64,000 bases of DNA, taken from assembly GCA_002354805.1 (NCBI GenBank), contig DEMH01000015.1, positions 124,001 to 188,000 on the forward strand, in the 5' to 3' direction. This DNA is from Gammaproteobacteria bacterium UBA2675 (GTDB lineage Bacteria > Pseudomonadota > Gammaproteobacteria > Pseudomonadales > Pseudohongiellaceae). Shown here piece after piece: positions 34,788 through 43,263 of the stretch (the stretch's first letter is position 1; each line of letters starts with the position of its first letter). The position numbers and the translations under genes are program-made. The notes under the pieces are model-generated. The model had not been told where the DNA came from, made no database searches, and worked only from the letters and a program-made list of their open reading frames with translations.

Positions 34788-36188
34788 ATGTTTGCAAAAT
34801 TAAAAGCAGGTCTGAGCCTGTTCAAACAAGCGCTGGTGGGTAACGCCAGCATCAACTACACAGAAGGCTCGATCGCACGCGCCACCTTCCTGTTGTCCGT
34901 TCCCATGATTCTGGAAATGGCCATGGAATCGGTGTTCGCGATCGTGGATATCTTTTTTGTTGCAGGTCTCGGAGCAGATGCGGTTGCTACCGTTGGCCTG
35001 ACCGAAGCAGTAATCTCTCTGCTGTATGCCGTCGCGATTGGCATCAGTATGGCCGCAACCGCACTGGTGGCACGGCGAATCGGTGAGCAGAACAAACTCG
35101 CTGCAGCGCAGGCGGCCGGGCAGGCGCTGTGGATTGGTCTGTTTGTATCGAGCGTAGTGGGGGTGCTCGGGTTCTTTTACGCTGATCGCATTCTTGCCTT
35201 GATGGGTGCCAGTGACAATGTCATCGCCACGGGCGAAACCTATACGCGCATCATGTTCAGTGGCGCGTTCACTATTGTTTTTCTGTTCCTCAACAATGCC
35301 ATCTTCCGGGGTGCGGGTGATGCCAGTATCGCCATGCGTTCGCTGGTCCTGGCCAACGGGATCAACATTGTGCTGGACCCAATGCTGATTTACGGCTGGG
35401 GTCCGTTCCCGGAAATGGGGCTGACGGGTGCTGCTGTTGCCACCAATATTGGCCGTGGCGTCGGGGTTGCCTACCAGCTTTATTATCTGTGCTCGCACAA
35501 CCGCCGTATTCGGGTGGCTTTGTCTGATCTGGTACTCAGACTCGGCATTGTGTTGCAGCTTTGCCGGATATCAGTTGGTGGTATTGCGCAGTACCTGATT
35601 GCGACAGCGAGCTGGGTGTTTTTGATGCGTCTGGTCTCGCTGAACAGTGCCGATGCAGTGGCAGGTTACACGATTGCCATCCGTGTCATTCTGTTTGTGA
35701 TCCTGCCGTCCTGGGGCCTCAGTAATGCTGTTGCGACCCTGGTGGGGCAGAACCTGGGGGCCGGCAAACCAGATCGGGCAGAACGCACAGTCTGGCAGGT
35801 GGCGCGTTACAACCTGATGTACATGGGATCAGTGGCGCTGGTGCTGATACTGATGCCGTCCTGGGTCATGAGCTTTTTCAGCCAGGACCCCGAGGTAGTC
35901 AGAAACGGCATCCAGAGCCTGCGTATCCTCAGTTATGGTTTTGTCTTTCTGGCGATAGGCTCAGTGGTAACACAGGCGTTTAACGGCGCCGGTGACACCA
36001 TGACCCCGACCTGGATGAACGTAACCGCCTTCTGGATCGTGCAGATTCCACTTGCCTGGAGCCTTTCCCAGGGAGCCGGCTGGGGGCCAGAGGGTGTATA
36101 CTGGTCTGTCTTTATTGCCGATGCCACGATGAGTGTTCTGGGCATTGTGCTGTTCATGCGGGGCAGCTGGAAGACGCGCTATGTCTGA
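34788..36188 (+). CDS. MATE-family efflux transporter
   Basis: 466 residues with about 12 membrane helices in two homologous halves. MATE features are the N-terminal VPMILEMAMESVFAIVDIFF and GLGADAVATVGL, and the second-half LVGQNLGAGKPDRAERTVW. It exchanges cations (Na+ or H+) for lipophilic or cationic organic compounds at the inner membrane. The residues for choosing the ion cannot be read reliably. The start has only a weak CGGATT before it, so an upstream regulatory leader is possible. XdhC follows 60 bases downstream on the same strand. Confidence 0.9.
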   Translation: MFAKLKAGLSLFKQALVGNASINYTEGSIARATFLLSVPMILEMAMESVFAIVDIFFVAGLGADAVATVGLTEAVISLLYAVAIGISMAATALVARRIGEQNKLAAAQAAGQALWIGLFVSSVVGVLGFFYADRILALMGASDNVIATGETYTRIMFSGAFTIVFLFLNNAIFRGAGDASIAMRSLVLANGINIVLDPMLIYGWGPFPEMGLTGAAVATNIGRGVGVAYQLYYLCSHNRRIRVALSDLVLRLGIVLQLCRISVGGIAQYLIATASWVFLMRLVSLNSADAVAGYTIAIRVILFVILPSWGLSNAVATLVGQNLGAGKPDRAERTVWQVARYNLMYMGSVALVLILMPSWVMSFFSQDPEVVRNGIQSLRILSYGFVFLAIGSVVTQAFNGAGDTMTPTWMNVTAFWIVQIPLAWSLSQGAGWGPEGVYWSVFIADATMSVLGIVLFMRGSWKTRYV

Positions 36189-36248
36189 GGAATCTGTCAT
36201 CGCTGCGTTGAACGTAGTATCGCTCAAACTCAAAATGTCAGGATAGTT

Positions 36249-37223
36249 ATGCAAAGCAGTCAACACCACATCATCAACCGGGTCGCCGCCTGGCTTCGTC
36301 AGGATAAAGCCGTCTGGTTATGTACCATCCTCAAGACCTGGGGTTCGTCACCGCGCCCTGTCGGCGCCATGATGGCCTGCACGCCGGACGGCGAGCTGGT
36401 CGGGTCGATTTCTGGTGGCTGTATTGAAGAAGACTTTTTGCAGCAGCTCCGGGACGGCAGCCTGAAGCAACAATACCAGGAAAATCCCAGGCCCTTTGTG
36501 GTTCACTATGGCGTGTCCGCTGAAGAGCAGGCGCGCCTGCGCCTTCCCTGTGGTGGACAACTGCACGTGCTGGTAGAGTTCCTGGCGCCGGACGACGCAC
36601 AGCGCCAGGTTTTCGATGCGCTGGACCAGGCGCTCAACAACCATCGTCCCATCAGCCGTCGCGTTGACCTGGCCTCCGGAACGGTGACCACACTTGATGA
36701 AACCTCGGACGAGGCGGTGCTGGTTGATGAGCAACAGATGATCCACAGTCTCAGTCCGCGCTACAAACTGCTGTTGCTGGGTGCCGGAGATGTCGCCCGC
36801 TATGTGGCAGAACTGGCACTGGTAATGGACTATGAGGTGACGCTTTGTGATCCACGCCCCGCCTACCTGGACAACTGGCACGTCGAGGGGGTGCACCTGT
36901 CGACAGAGTTGCCGGACGATCTGGTACGTGATGGGTTCAGCGATCCCTACAGCGGCATCATTGCCCTGGCGCATGATCCGCGTGTTGATGATATGGCATT
37001 GATGGAAGCCCTGAAAACGCCGGCATTTTATATTGGCGCTATGGGCTCTGACCGGACCTCTTCCAATCGACGCGAGCGACTGCCGGAACTGGGACTGTCT
37101 GAGGACGAGATCAATCGGCTGCATGCGCCGATTGGTTTCCAGATTGGCAGCAAAACCCCGGCTGAGATCGCAATCGCGATCCTTGCCGAGGTTACTGCGG
37201 TCAGGCATGGACTAAAAGCCTGA
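36249..37223 (+). CDS. XdhC/CoxI-family molybdenum-enzyme accessory protein
   Basis: 324 residues: an N-terminal XdhC_CoxI domain with the GSISGGCIEEDF motif and a C-terminal Rossmann domain (LLLLGAGDVARYVAELALVM). XdhC binds molybdenum cofactor, promotes its sulfuration and inserts it into xanthine dehydrogenase-type enzymes. No molybdo-hydroxylase subunit lies nearby; a MobA-like nucleotidyltransferase 15 kb away (52352-52996) could act in the same process. The ATG has AGGA. It is convergent with the pyrophosphatase gene at an 11-base gap. Confidence 0.9.
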   Translation: MQSSQHHIINRVAAWLRQDKAVWLCTILKTWGSSPRPVGAMMACTPDGELVGSISGGCIEEDFLQQLRDGSLKQQYQENPRPFVVHYGVSAEEQARLRLPCGGQLHVLVEFLAPDDAQRQVFDALDQALNNHRPISRRVDLASGTVTTLDETSDEAVLVDEQQMIHSLSPRYKLLLLGAGDVARYVAELALVMDYEVTLCDPRPAYLDNWHVEGVHLSTELPDDLVRDGFSDPYSGIIALAHDPRVDDMALMEALKTPAFYIGAMGSDRTSSNRRERLPELGLSEDEINRLHAPIGFQIGSKTPAEIAIAILAEVTAVRHGLKA

Positions 37224-37233
37224 CCGTTCGCAA

Positions 37234-37857
37234 TCACTCCTGATCTTGCAGGTGACCGTAGTCCTGATCATAGTCGGCCATTGACGCTGCGATGACTTCA
37301 GCGGCGCGGTCGAAGCCGTAAGGCTCGCCGATTGTGACCTTGTTTTCTTTGCCGGGCACCATCTTGTAGGTGCGGAAGTAGTGGGCGATGCGGTGAATCA
37401 TGATGGGCGGCAGCTCGCTGATTTCATTGACATGGCCAAACGCCGGGTCATCAACGAGGACGGCAACAATTTTGTCATCCGCCTCACCACCATCGTTCAT
37501 TGGCAGGCCACCAACCACTTTCGCTTTCATCAGAATTTCAGTGCGGTCTATGGCCCGCTCGCTGATTACACAGATGTCCAGCGGGTCACCGTCGCCACAT
37601 TCAGCACCAGGCATCAGGTCGCGTACACGATCGCCGCAGTAGGTCCGCGGGATAAATCCGTACAGTGTGGGTTGTTGTGCGGAGGTCGGCTGGGGTCTGT
37701 CGACGCACAGGTATCCCGAATCCTTGTCAATTTCGTACTTCATCTGATCAAAGGGGCTGATTTCAATGTAGGCGGTAACAATACGCGGAACATCCGGGCC
37801 AGCAGCAATGCCGTGCCATGGGTGAGGGCGCCAGCGGGAAAACTTGGTTTTGCTCAT
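37234..37857 (-). CDS. ppa: Soluble inorganic pyrophosphatase (family I)
   Basis: 207 residues. The signature DGDPLD (DICVI following) contains metal-binding aspartates, with YGFIPRTYCGD, DDKIVAV and HYFRTYK also typical. It hydrolyses PPi to drive biosynthesis. It is longer than E. coli Ppa (176), with a distinct N-terminus (WRPHPWHGI), as in the larger family I enzymes. The ribosome site is weak (CGAAG close to the ATG). Promoter elements in the 130 bases upstream are not obvious. Confidence 0.93.
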   Translation of the reverse strand: MSKTKFSRWRPHPWHGIAAGPDVPRIVTAYIEISPFDQMKYEIDKDSGYLCVDRPQPTSAQQPTLYGFIPRTYCGDRVRDLMPGAECGDGDPLDICVISERAIDRTEILMKAKVVGGLPMNDGGEADDKIVAVLVDDPAFGHVNEISELPPIMIHRIAHYFRTYKMVPGKENKVTIGEPYGFDRAAEVIAASMADYDQDYGHLQDQE

Positions 37858-37991
37858 CTTCGATCAGTATCCTGTGTCAGTAGGTGAATGGTTGACAAAA
37901 AATCGGCTTGCCAGGTATCGCGTGCCGACAATAACGCACCTTTCAACAAACAATCGGTGCCAAAAAGGCGCGCATTATAACAACAGCAGGG

Positions 37992-39413
37992 TCAGCTTGC
38001 AGCAATCGGCACAACGCCCTCAATTAATGTGTTGGCCAGTTGGAGCAGCGTCTGATCGCCTCCCCAGGCGGCACTGAACATGACCCCGATGGGCAAACCC
38101 TGCTGACTCTGCCCCAGCGGCAGTGAGATGCTGGGCTGGCCGGTGCCGTTGAACAGCGCAGTAAACGGGCTGTAAGCGGCATAGCGGCTGGCGTATTCGC
38201 GCACGTCCTGGCTGTTCATGTCCAGCCAGCCCAGAGGGGCTGTCGGGCGGGCCAGCACCGGAGACAGTACAAGGTCATAGTGCTGGTGAAAGTCTGCTAT
38301 TTGCCGTTCTATCGTTTTTAGTGTGTCGACTGCCTGCAGGTACTCACGGGCCGTGGCCTTGATGCCGCGCGCGACCATTCGTACCACTGACTCGGACAAC
38401 TGTGCGTCTTTTAGTTCCAGCTGTTTTTGCTCCAGCAGGGGTGCGATGATCTGGGCTGCATGAATGTTGATAAGTACTGCCATGGCTCTGCCTGCAGCTG
38501 CGTAGTCCACGGGCGGCGCGGCGAGCGCAAGCTGATGTCCCATGGCTTCGCATCTACTGGCGGTTTCTTCTACGACCGCCTGACATTCCTGGTCAATATC
38601 GCCACCACCCGGGTGTTCCAGCTGCACCGCGATAGTCAGCTGGCCTGGAGCCCGCTGGCAGGCATCAGTAAAGCTTGAAGGCTGTGGTGGCAGGGCAAAC
38701 AGGTCCGGCCTGGACAGCTTCTGTATATCCAGAAACGCGGCGCTGTCGCGCACCGAACGGCAGACAACATGGCTGACGCTCATGCCACTCCAGGCGTTAC
38801 CCACATCAGGTTCAGTTACGGTCAGTCCGCGACTTGGTTTTAGACCAATCAGCCCGCAGCAGGCGGCTGGCACGCGTATGGAACCACCACCATCGCTGGC
38901 ATCGGCAGCGGGCACAATACCGGCAGCGACGGCACTGGCAGAGCCGCCGCTGCTGCCGCCGGCACTGAACTCCAGGTTATGCGGATTGCGGCACAGATCA
39001 AACAGTGACCACTCTGTGGTAATGGTCAGGCAAAGCTCTGGCGTGTTGCTGCTGGCAAAAGGAAGCAGCCCGGCATCGAAGTAGCGTTGTGCAATCCGGC
39101 TGTGCTGACGGGCGACATTGTCCCGCATCAATGGCGTGCTGCGTGTGTACGGCCAGTCCTTGACGGCATTGACCTCTTTGATCACAAATGGAACACCCGC
39201 CAGTGGCCCAGTACCTGGCTCGTGATCCTGTCGCCTGGCAAGTTCCATTGCCGATGTGTCTGCACGATGTACCAAAGCGTTCAGGTCAGGGTTGACGGCG
39301 TCTGCCCTCGCACAGGCAATGGTCAACATCTCCTCGGCAGTAACTTCCCTTTTGCGGCACAACTGAGCCAGTCCTGTTGCGTCGTATTGGAGATACTCGT
39401 CAATCGTCAGCAT
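37992..39413 (-). CDS. Amidase-signature family hydrolase
   Basis: 473 residues. The Ser-cisSer-Lys triad is present: Lys79 (FVIKEVN), cis-Ser155 in AGGSSGGSA and nucleophile Ser178 in GGGSIRVPA. The family covers amide hydrolases (aryl-amides, nylon oligomers, fatty-acid amides) as well as GatA; the absence of GatB/C neighbours and the divergent C-terminus argue against GatA. No signal peptide. The ATG has AGGGAA. It lies 43 bases downstream of the racemase-GGDEF gene on the same strand, so a shared transcript is likely. Confidence 0.9.
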   Translation of the reverse strand: MLTIDEYLQYDATGLAQLCRKREVTAEEMLTIACARADAVNPDLNALVHRADTSAMELARRQDHEPGTGPLAGVPFVIKEVNAVKDWPYTRSTPLMRDNVARQHSRIAQRYFDAGLLPFASSNTPELCLTITTEWSLFDLCRNPHNLEFSAGGSSGGSASAVAAGIVPAADASDGGGSIRVPAACCGLIGLKPSRGLTVTEPDVGNAWSGMSVSHVVCRSVRDSAAFLDIQKLSRPDLFALPPQPSSFTDACQRAPGQLTIAVQLEHPGGGDIDQECQAVVEETASRCEAMGHQLALAAPPVDYAAAGRAMAVLINIHAAQIIAPLLEQKQLELKDAQLSESVVRMVARGIKATAREYLQAVDTLKTIERQIADFHQHYDLVLSPVLARPTAPLGWLDMNSQDVREYASRYAAYSPFTALFNGTGQPSISLPLGQSQQGLPIGVMFSAAWGGDQTLLQLANTLIEGVVPIAAS

Positions 39414-39456
39414 ATAGATTCCCTGGTTTGATTTTTCGGATCAATTGAGTTGTGGG

Positions 39457-41190
39457 TCAATCAAGCACAGTGACATTGCGCCCCGCCGATTTGGCTTCAG
39501 TGAGCATGTCGTCGAGCTGTCGTAACAAAACGGTAATATCTTTGTCAGCCGTCATGGTAATGATGGCAACGCTTACGGTTAGCTTCATGGACTGTTCTTC
39601 ATCGTCCAGACTGATATCAGTAAGTGTCTGGTGTAAACGATCCGCCACCGCTCCTGCCTGATGCTTGTCTGTTGCCGGCAGTAATATAAGAAACTCCCGG
39701 TCGCCCCAGCGGCAGACAACATCGTACTGGCGAAAAACGCTGTTACAGATCCCTGCGAATCTGACCAGTACCTGATCACCTATTTCGTGGCCATATTGCT
39801 CATTGATATGCCGGAAATGATCGATGTTGGCCAGCAGCAGACAGGCAGTGCGGTCGCCGCGTTGAATCCGGGCGTGTTCCTGTCGCAATCGTTCAGAAAA
39901 ACTGTGCCGATTGTTCAGTCCGGTCAAAGAATCAGTGGTTTGCAGCTTTTCCAGTCTGCTCTTCAGGTGCTGAACTTCTTGCTGCAGTGCCTCAACCTGT
40001 TCGGCCTCCGTATCGGAGTTAAGGGTATTGACCGACGGCAATTCTGCCGACCAGCGATGCATGACGGAATCGATGTCGGTGAAAGTGGGGCTTGCGCCGC
40101 AGCTGGAGGGGGTGCGTGAAAAGCGCGGTGCCGGCGCAGGTTGATATTTGCCTGATTGGCCAGCCAGGCTGACAAAAGTCTCGCGTGCTCTGTTGTGTGG
40201 GTGCTCTGGCGCTTCCGACATGCTGAGCACAGGTGCAAAGCAGGCGTCGGTTCCTTCCAGTAATTCACACCAGTGGTCACGGGAACGCATTGCAAATAGA
40301 TGTTTGAGCTGTTCCTGCATGCGTTGCCAGTTGTGCTGATTCATTTGCTCAAACAACAGGGTGTTTTCCTTGTTTGCTTTGACTTCGCAACGCAGCAGCA
40401 GCTCCTCATAGAACTGAGGTTCAATCGGGGCAATACTGATAAATTTGCCATCGGCACATTTATAGCACTGATAGAAAGGTGCACCGCCATCGAGCAGATT
40501 TTTCCCTGGTGGCTGTGTCCAGCGTCCGGAGTTATACAGCGCATAGGGCAGTGACATCAACAGCGCGGTACCGTCACTCATTGCGGCATCTATCACCTGG
40601 CCCCTGGCTGATTTTGTGCGTTCATGCAGGGCAGCAAGCACACCCGACATCAGAAGCATGCCGCCACCACCATAGTCGCCAACAAGGTTGAGTGGTGGGC
40701 GCGGTGGGGTCTCTCCATCTGCCATGGCATGCAGGGCGCCGCTCAAGGCGATGTAATTAAGATCATGGCCAGCCGCTGCAGCCAGAGGACCCTGCTGGCC
40801 CCAGCCTGTCATGCGTCCATAGATGAGCCGCGGATTGTCCGCCATACACTGCTCCGGCCCCAGGCCAAGCCGCTCCATCACGCCAGGGCGGAATCCCTCC
40901 AGTAATACATCCGCCTGTGCAATGAGTCGTCGTGCCTGCTCAAGATCGCCAGTTTTTTTAAGGTTGAGTGTGAGATTCTGCCGACCACGATCCATGGCAT
41001 TGAGCGAGCGTGAGTCTATGCTGTTTGAGCGCTCGACACGAACAACGTCGGCACCCATGTCGGCCAGCATCATTGCAGTAAACGGAACCGGGCCGATGGC
41101 CGCCATCTCCACAACTTTCAGACCCTGCAGCGGGCCGCCTGAAGTTTCCTGCGACTGCTGGATGCTGTTGTTGTCTGATTTTGGTGTCAT
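39457..41190 (-). CDS. Alpha-methylacyl-CoA racemase/CoA-transferase (CaiB/BaiF) fused to a degenerate GGDEF domain
   Basis: 577 residues from the ATG at 41190 (GGTGAG upstream; an in-frame TTG at 41238 adds 16 residues). Residues 20-365 are a class III CoA-transferase fold of the racemase type, with His142 in GHDLNYIAL and Asp172 in GDYGGGG at the positions of the catalytic pair of alpha-methylacyl-CoA racemases. A heptad-like segment (396-418) leads to a GGDEF domain (419-577, LTGLNNRHSF). There GGDEF reads GDREF (496-500) and the metal ligand of the D-I-D motif is Asn455. The guanine-contact Asn463 and Asp472 remain, as does an RxxD I-site (RQYD, 487-490). So it is probably not a cyclase but could bind c-di-GMP. 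The amidase lies downstream and a hydroxyacyl-CoA dehydrogenase is divergent. Confidence 0.88.
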   Translation of the reverse strand: MTPKSDNNSIQQSQETSGGPLQGLKVVEMAAIGPVPFTAMMLADMGADVVRVERSNSIDSRSLNAMDRGRQNLTLNLKKTGDLEQARRLIAQADVLLEGFRPGVMERLGLGPEQCMADNPRLIYGRMTGWGQQGPLAAAAGHDLNYIALSGALHAMADGETPPRPPLNLVGDYGGGGMLLMSGVLAALHERTKSARGQVIDAAMSDGTALLMSLPYALYNSGRWTQPPGKNLLDGGAPFYQCYKCADGKFISIAPIEPQFYEELLLRCEVKANKENTLLFEQMNQHNWQRMQEQLKHLFAMRSRDHWCELLEGTDACFAPVLSMSEAPEHPHNRARETFVSLAGQSGKYQPAPAPRFSRTPSSCGASPTFTDIDSVMHRWSAELPSVNTLNSDTEAEQVEALQQEVQHLKSRLEKLQTTDSLTGLNNRHSFSERLRQEHARIQRGDRTACLLLANIDHFRHINEQYGHEIGDQVLVRFAGICNSVFRQYDVVCRWGDREFLILLPATDKHQAGAVADRLHQTLTDISLDDEEQSMKLTVSVAIITMTADKDITVLLRQLDDMLTEAKSAGRNVTVLD

Positions 41191-41305
41191 TGTTGTTTTT
41201 CTCACCCGATGTTGATCTTGTTTTAAGTGCGCTATCAATAAGCACTTGCTTCAGCAGTTCGCATCTTACATGCTTGCATAATTGACTGCATGCGGAGGTT
41301 TTACC

Positions 41306-42070
41306 ATGGAGATTCAGGAAAAAACAGCATTTGTGACAGGCGCTGCCTCAGGCCTTGGGCTTGCCGCTACCCGGGCGCTGGTCGCCGGTGGTGCGAAAGT
41401 GCTGATGTTTGACCGAGATGAAGAACGGCTGCTTGAAGCTGCAGCGAGCGTGGCAGGGGAGGTGGCCTGGCAGGCTGGCGACATTACAGACGAGCAGAGT
41501 GTGCAGCGTGCCGTTGATTCTGCAATCCAACAGTTTGGCGGGCTGCATATCAATATCAATTGTGCTGGTATCGGCGGTGCTGCCAAAACCGTGGGCCGTG
41601 ATGGTCCCATGCCGCTTGATATGTTTCGCCGAATTGTCGATGTAAATCTGATTGGCACGTTTAACGTGCTGCGTCTGTGTGCAGCTGCCATGTGTCAGCG
41701 AGAGCTTGAGGGTGATGCAGACCGGGGAGTGATTATCAATGTTGCCTCGGTGGCAGCCTTCGATGGGCAGCGCGGGCAGGCTGCGTACAGCGCCGCCAAG
41801 GGCGGACTGGTCGGCATGACGCTGCCAATAGCCAGAGATCTGGCTCGCGACCAGATACGGATCATGACAGTCGCCCCCGGTGTCTTTTCAACACCGATGA
41901 TGCAGGCGGCTCCTGAACAGGTTCGAGACGCCCTGGTGCAGTCTATTCAGTATCCCAAACGGATGGGCTTGCCGGAAGAATTTGCCGACCTGGCGCTATC
42001 CATTGTCAGAAATCGCTATCTGAACGGCGAGGTGATCCGCCTGGATGGCGGTGTGAGAATGCCGCCCTGA
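41306..42070 (+). CDS. SDR-family 3-hydroxyacyl-CoA dehydrogenase (type II-like)
   Basis: 254 residues. Rossmann motif TGAASGLGLA with cofactor Asp in MFDRDEE, the NCAGIGG motif and catalytic YSAAKGG. The sequence closely follows the human HSD17B10/type II HADH group (IARDLARDQIRIMTVAPGVF, TPMMQ), which oxidises 3-hydroxyacyl-CoA or hydroxysteroids with NAD+. The ATG at 41306 has a perfect GGAGG, while the upstream in-frame TTG does not. It is divergent from the racemase-GGDEF gene, and both could act on branched or methyl-branched acyl-CoAs. It ends 4 bases before the convergent pilU. Confidence 0.93.
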   Translation: MEIQEKTAFVTGAASGLGLAATRALVAGGAKVLMFDRDEERLLEAAASVAGEVAWQAGDITDEQSVQRAVDSAIQQFGGLHININCAGIGGAAKTVGRDGPMPLDMFRRIVDVNLIGTFNVLRLCAAAMCQRELEGDADRGVIINVASVAAFDGQRGQAAYSAAKGGLVGMTLPIARDLARDQIRIMTVAPGVFSTPMMQAAPEQVRDALVQSIQYPKRMGLPEEFADLALSIVRNRYLNGEVIRLDGGVRMPP

Positions 42071-42074
42071 AGCT

Positions 42075-43244
42075 TCAGTCTTTGGGGCGCAGCGACAATC
42101 CGCTGTAATCGAAATCGGTGTTTTCCTTTTTGGTCTGAGTGCTGTTGTCCTGCCGGCTGACACCAGCAGCTGTACCCAGCTGCCCGCCACCGGCCAGTTC
42201 AAGTCGCAGCCGCAGATTGTTCTTGGAATCGGCATTGCGCAGTGCTTCGTCTATGGAAATTCTGCCTTCGCGGACCAGGCCAAACAGGGCTGAGTCAAAT
42301 GTGCGCATACCCTGTTCTTCCGATTTCTCCATAACCTCTTTGATCTCGTCAACTTTCCCCTGACGAATAAGGTCGGTCACCCTGGGTGTGCCGAGCAGGA
42401 TTTCGAATGCTGCCGCCCTGCGACCATCAGTCGAAGGAATAAGCCGTTGCGAGATCAGTCCGCGAAGATTCAGCGACAGGTCCATAAACAGCTGGCGATG
42501 ACGCTCTTCCGGGAAAAAATTGATAATTCTGTCCAGAGCCTGATTGGCATTGTTGGCATGTAATGTTGCCAGACAGAGATGGCCGGTCTCGGCAAACGCG
42601 ATCGCATGTTCCATGGTGTCCTGGCCGCGGATTTCACCGATCAGGATCACGTCGGGTGCCTGGCGCAGGGTGTTTTTCAGGGCATTCTGATAATTGAGAG
42701 TATCTATGCCTACTTCGCGCTGACTGATCAAAGACTTTTGGTGCGGATAGATGAATTCTATGGGGTCTTCCACTGTGACGATGTGGCCACTGTCATGGGC
42801 ATTACGATGATTGATCAAAGCCGCCAGTGAAGTTGACTTGCCGGTGCCCGTGCCGCCAACAAACAGGATCAGACCGCGTTTTTCCATGACCAGCTGTTTA
42901 AGAATGTCAGGGTGTCCCAATTGCTGCGGCGTGGGAATTTCAGTCTTGATATGCCTGAAAACAAGTGCAGTCTGTCCGCGCTGGCGATAGACATTGACAC
43001 GAAAACGGCCAACGTCCGGTTCCAGCCATGCCAGATTCATTTCGGACTCGCGCCGGAACTGCTCGGCCTGTTCGCTCGACATGATGTGGCTTGCCAGCGC
43101 TTCAGTGTCGCGTTCGCTGACGGGCGAGTCTGATATCGCACTGACCTTGCCGAAAACCTTGATGCTGGCCGGCGCACCGACGGTCACAAAAAGATCCGAG
43201 GCTTCTTTGGCTACCATCGTGCTCAACAGGTTCTGAAGGTCCAT
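42075..43244 (-). CDS. pilU: PilU-like type IV pilus retraction ATPase
   Basis: 389 residues, close to PilU of Pseudomonas (382). Walker A is GGTGTGKST, the Asp box is TVEDPIEFIY, Walker B is ILIGEIRG and the His box is CLATLHANN. The N-terminal MDLQNLLSTMVAKEASDLFV is typical of PilT/PilU. The C-terminal tail is long and polar. It powers pilus retraction with PilT, which is not in this window; the two are usually adjacent. The ATG at 43244 has AGGAGA; the frame extends upstream without a better start. pyrB lies just upstream on the same strand. Confidence 0.9.
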   Translation of the reverse strand: MDLQNLLSTMVAKEASDLFVTVGAPASIKVFGKVSAISDSPVSERDTEALASHIMSSEQAEQFRRESEMNLAWLEPDVGRFRVNVYRQRGQTALVFRHIKTEIPTPQQLGHPDILKQLVMEKRGLILFVGGTGTGKSTSLAALINHRNAHDSGHIVTVEDPIEFIYPHQKSLISQREVGIDTLNYQNALKNTLRQAPDVILIGEIRGQDTMEHAIAFAETGHLCLATLHANNANQALDRIINFFPEERHRQLFMDLSLNLRGLISQRLIPSTDGRRAAAFEILLGTPRVTDLIRQGKVDEIKEVMEKSEEQGMRTFDSALFGLVREGRISIDEALRNADSKNNLRLRLELAGGGQLGTAAGVSRQDNSTQTKKENTDFDYSGLSLRPKD

Positions 43245-43263
43245 GGGTGTCTCTCCTGACGGC

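Noticed and set aside
36348..37208. 286-codon open frame antisense to xdhC
   Set aside because: The sense strand encodes recognised XdhC motifs; the antisense product has none.
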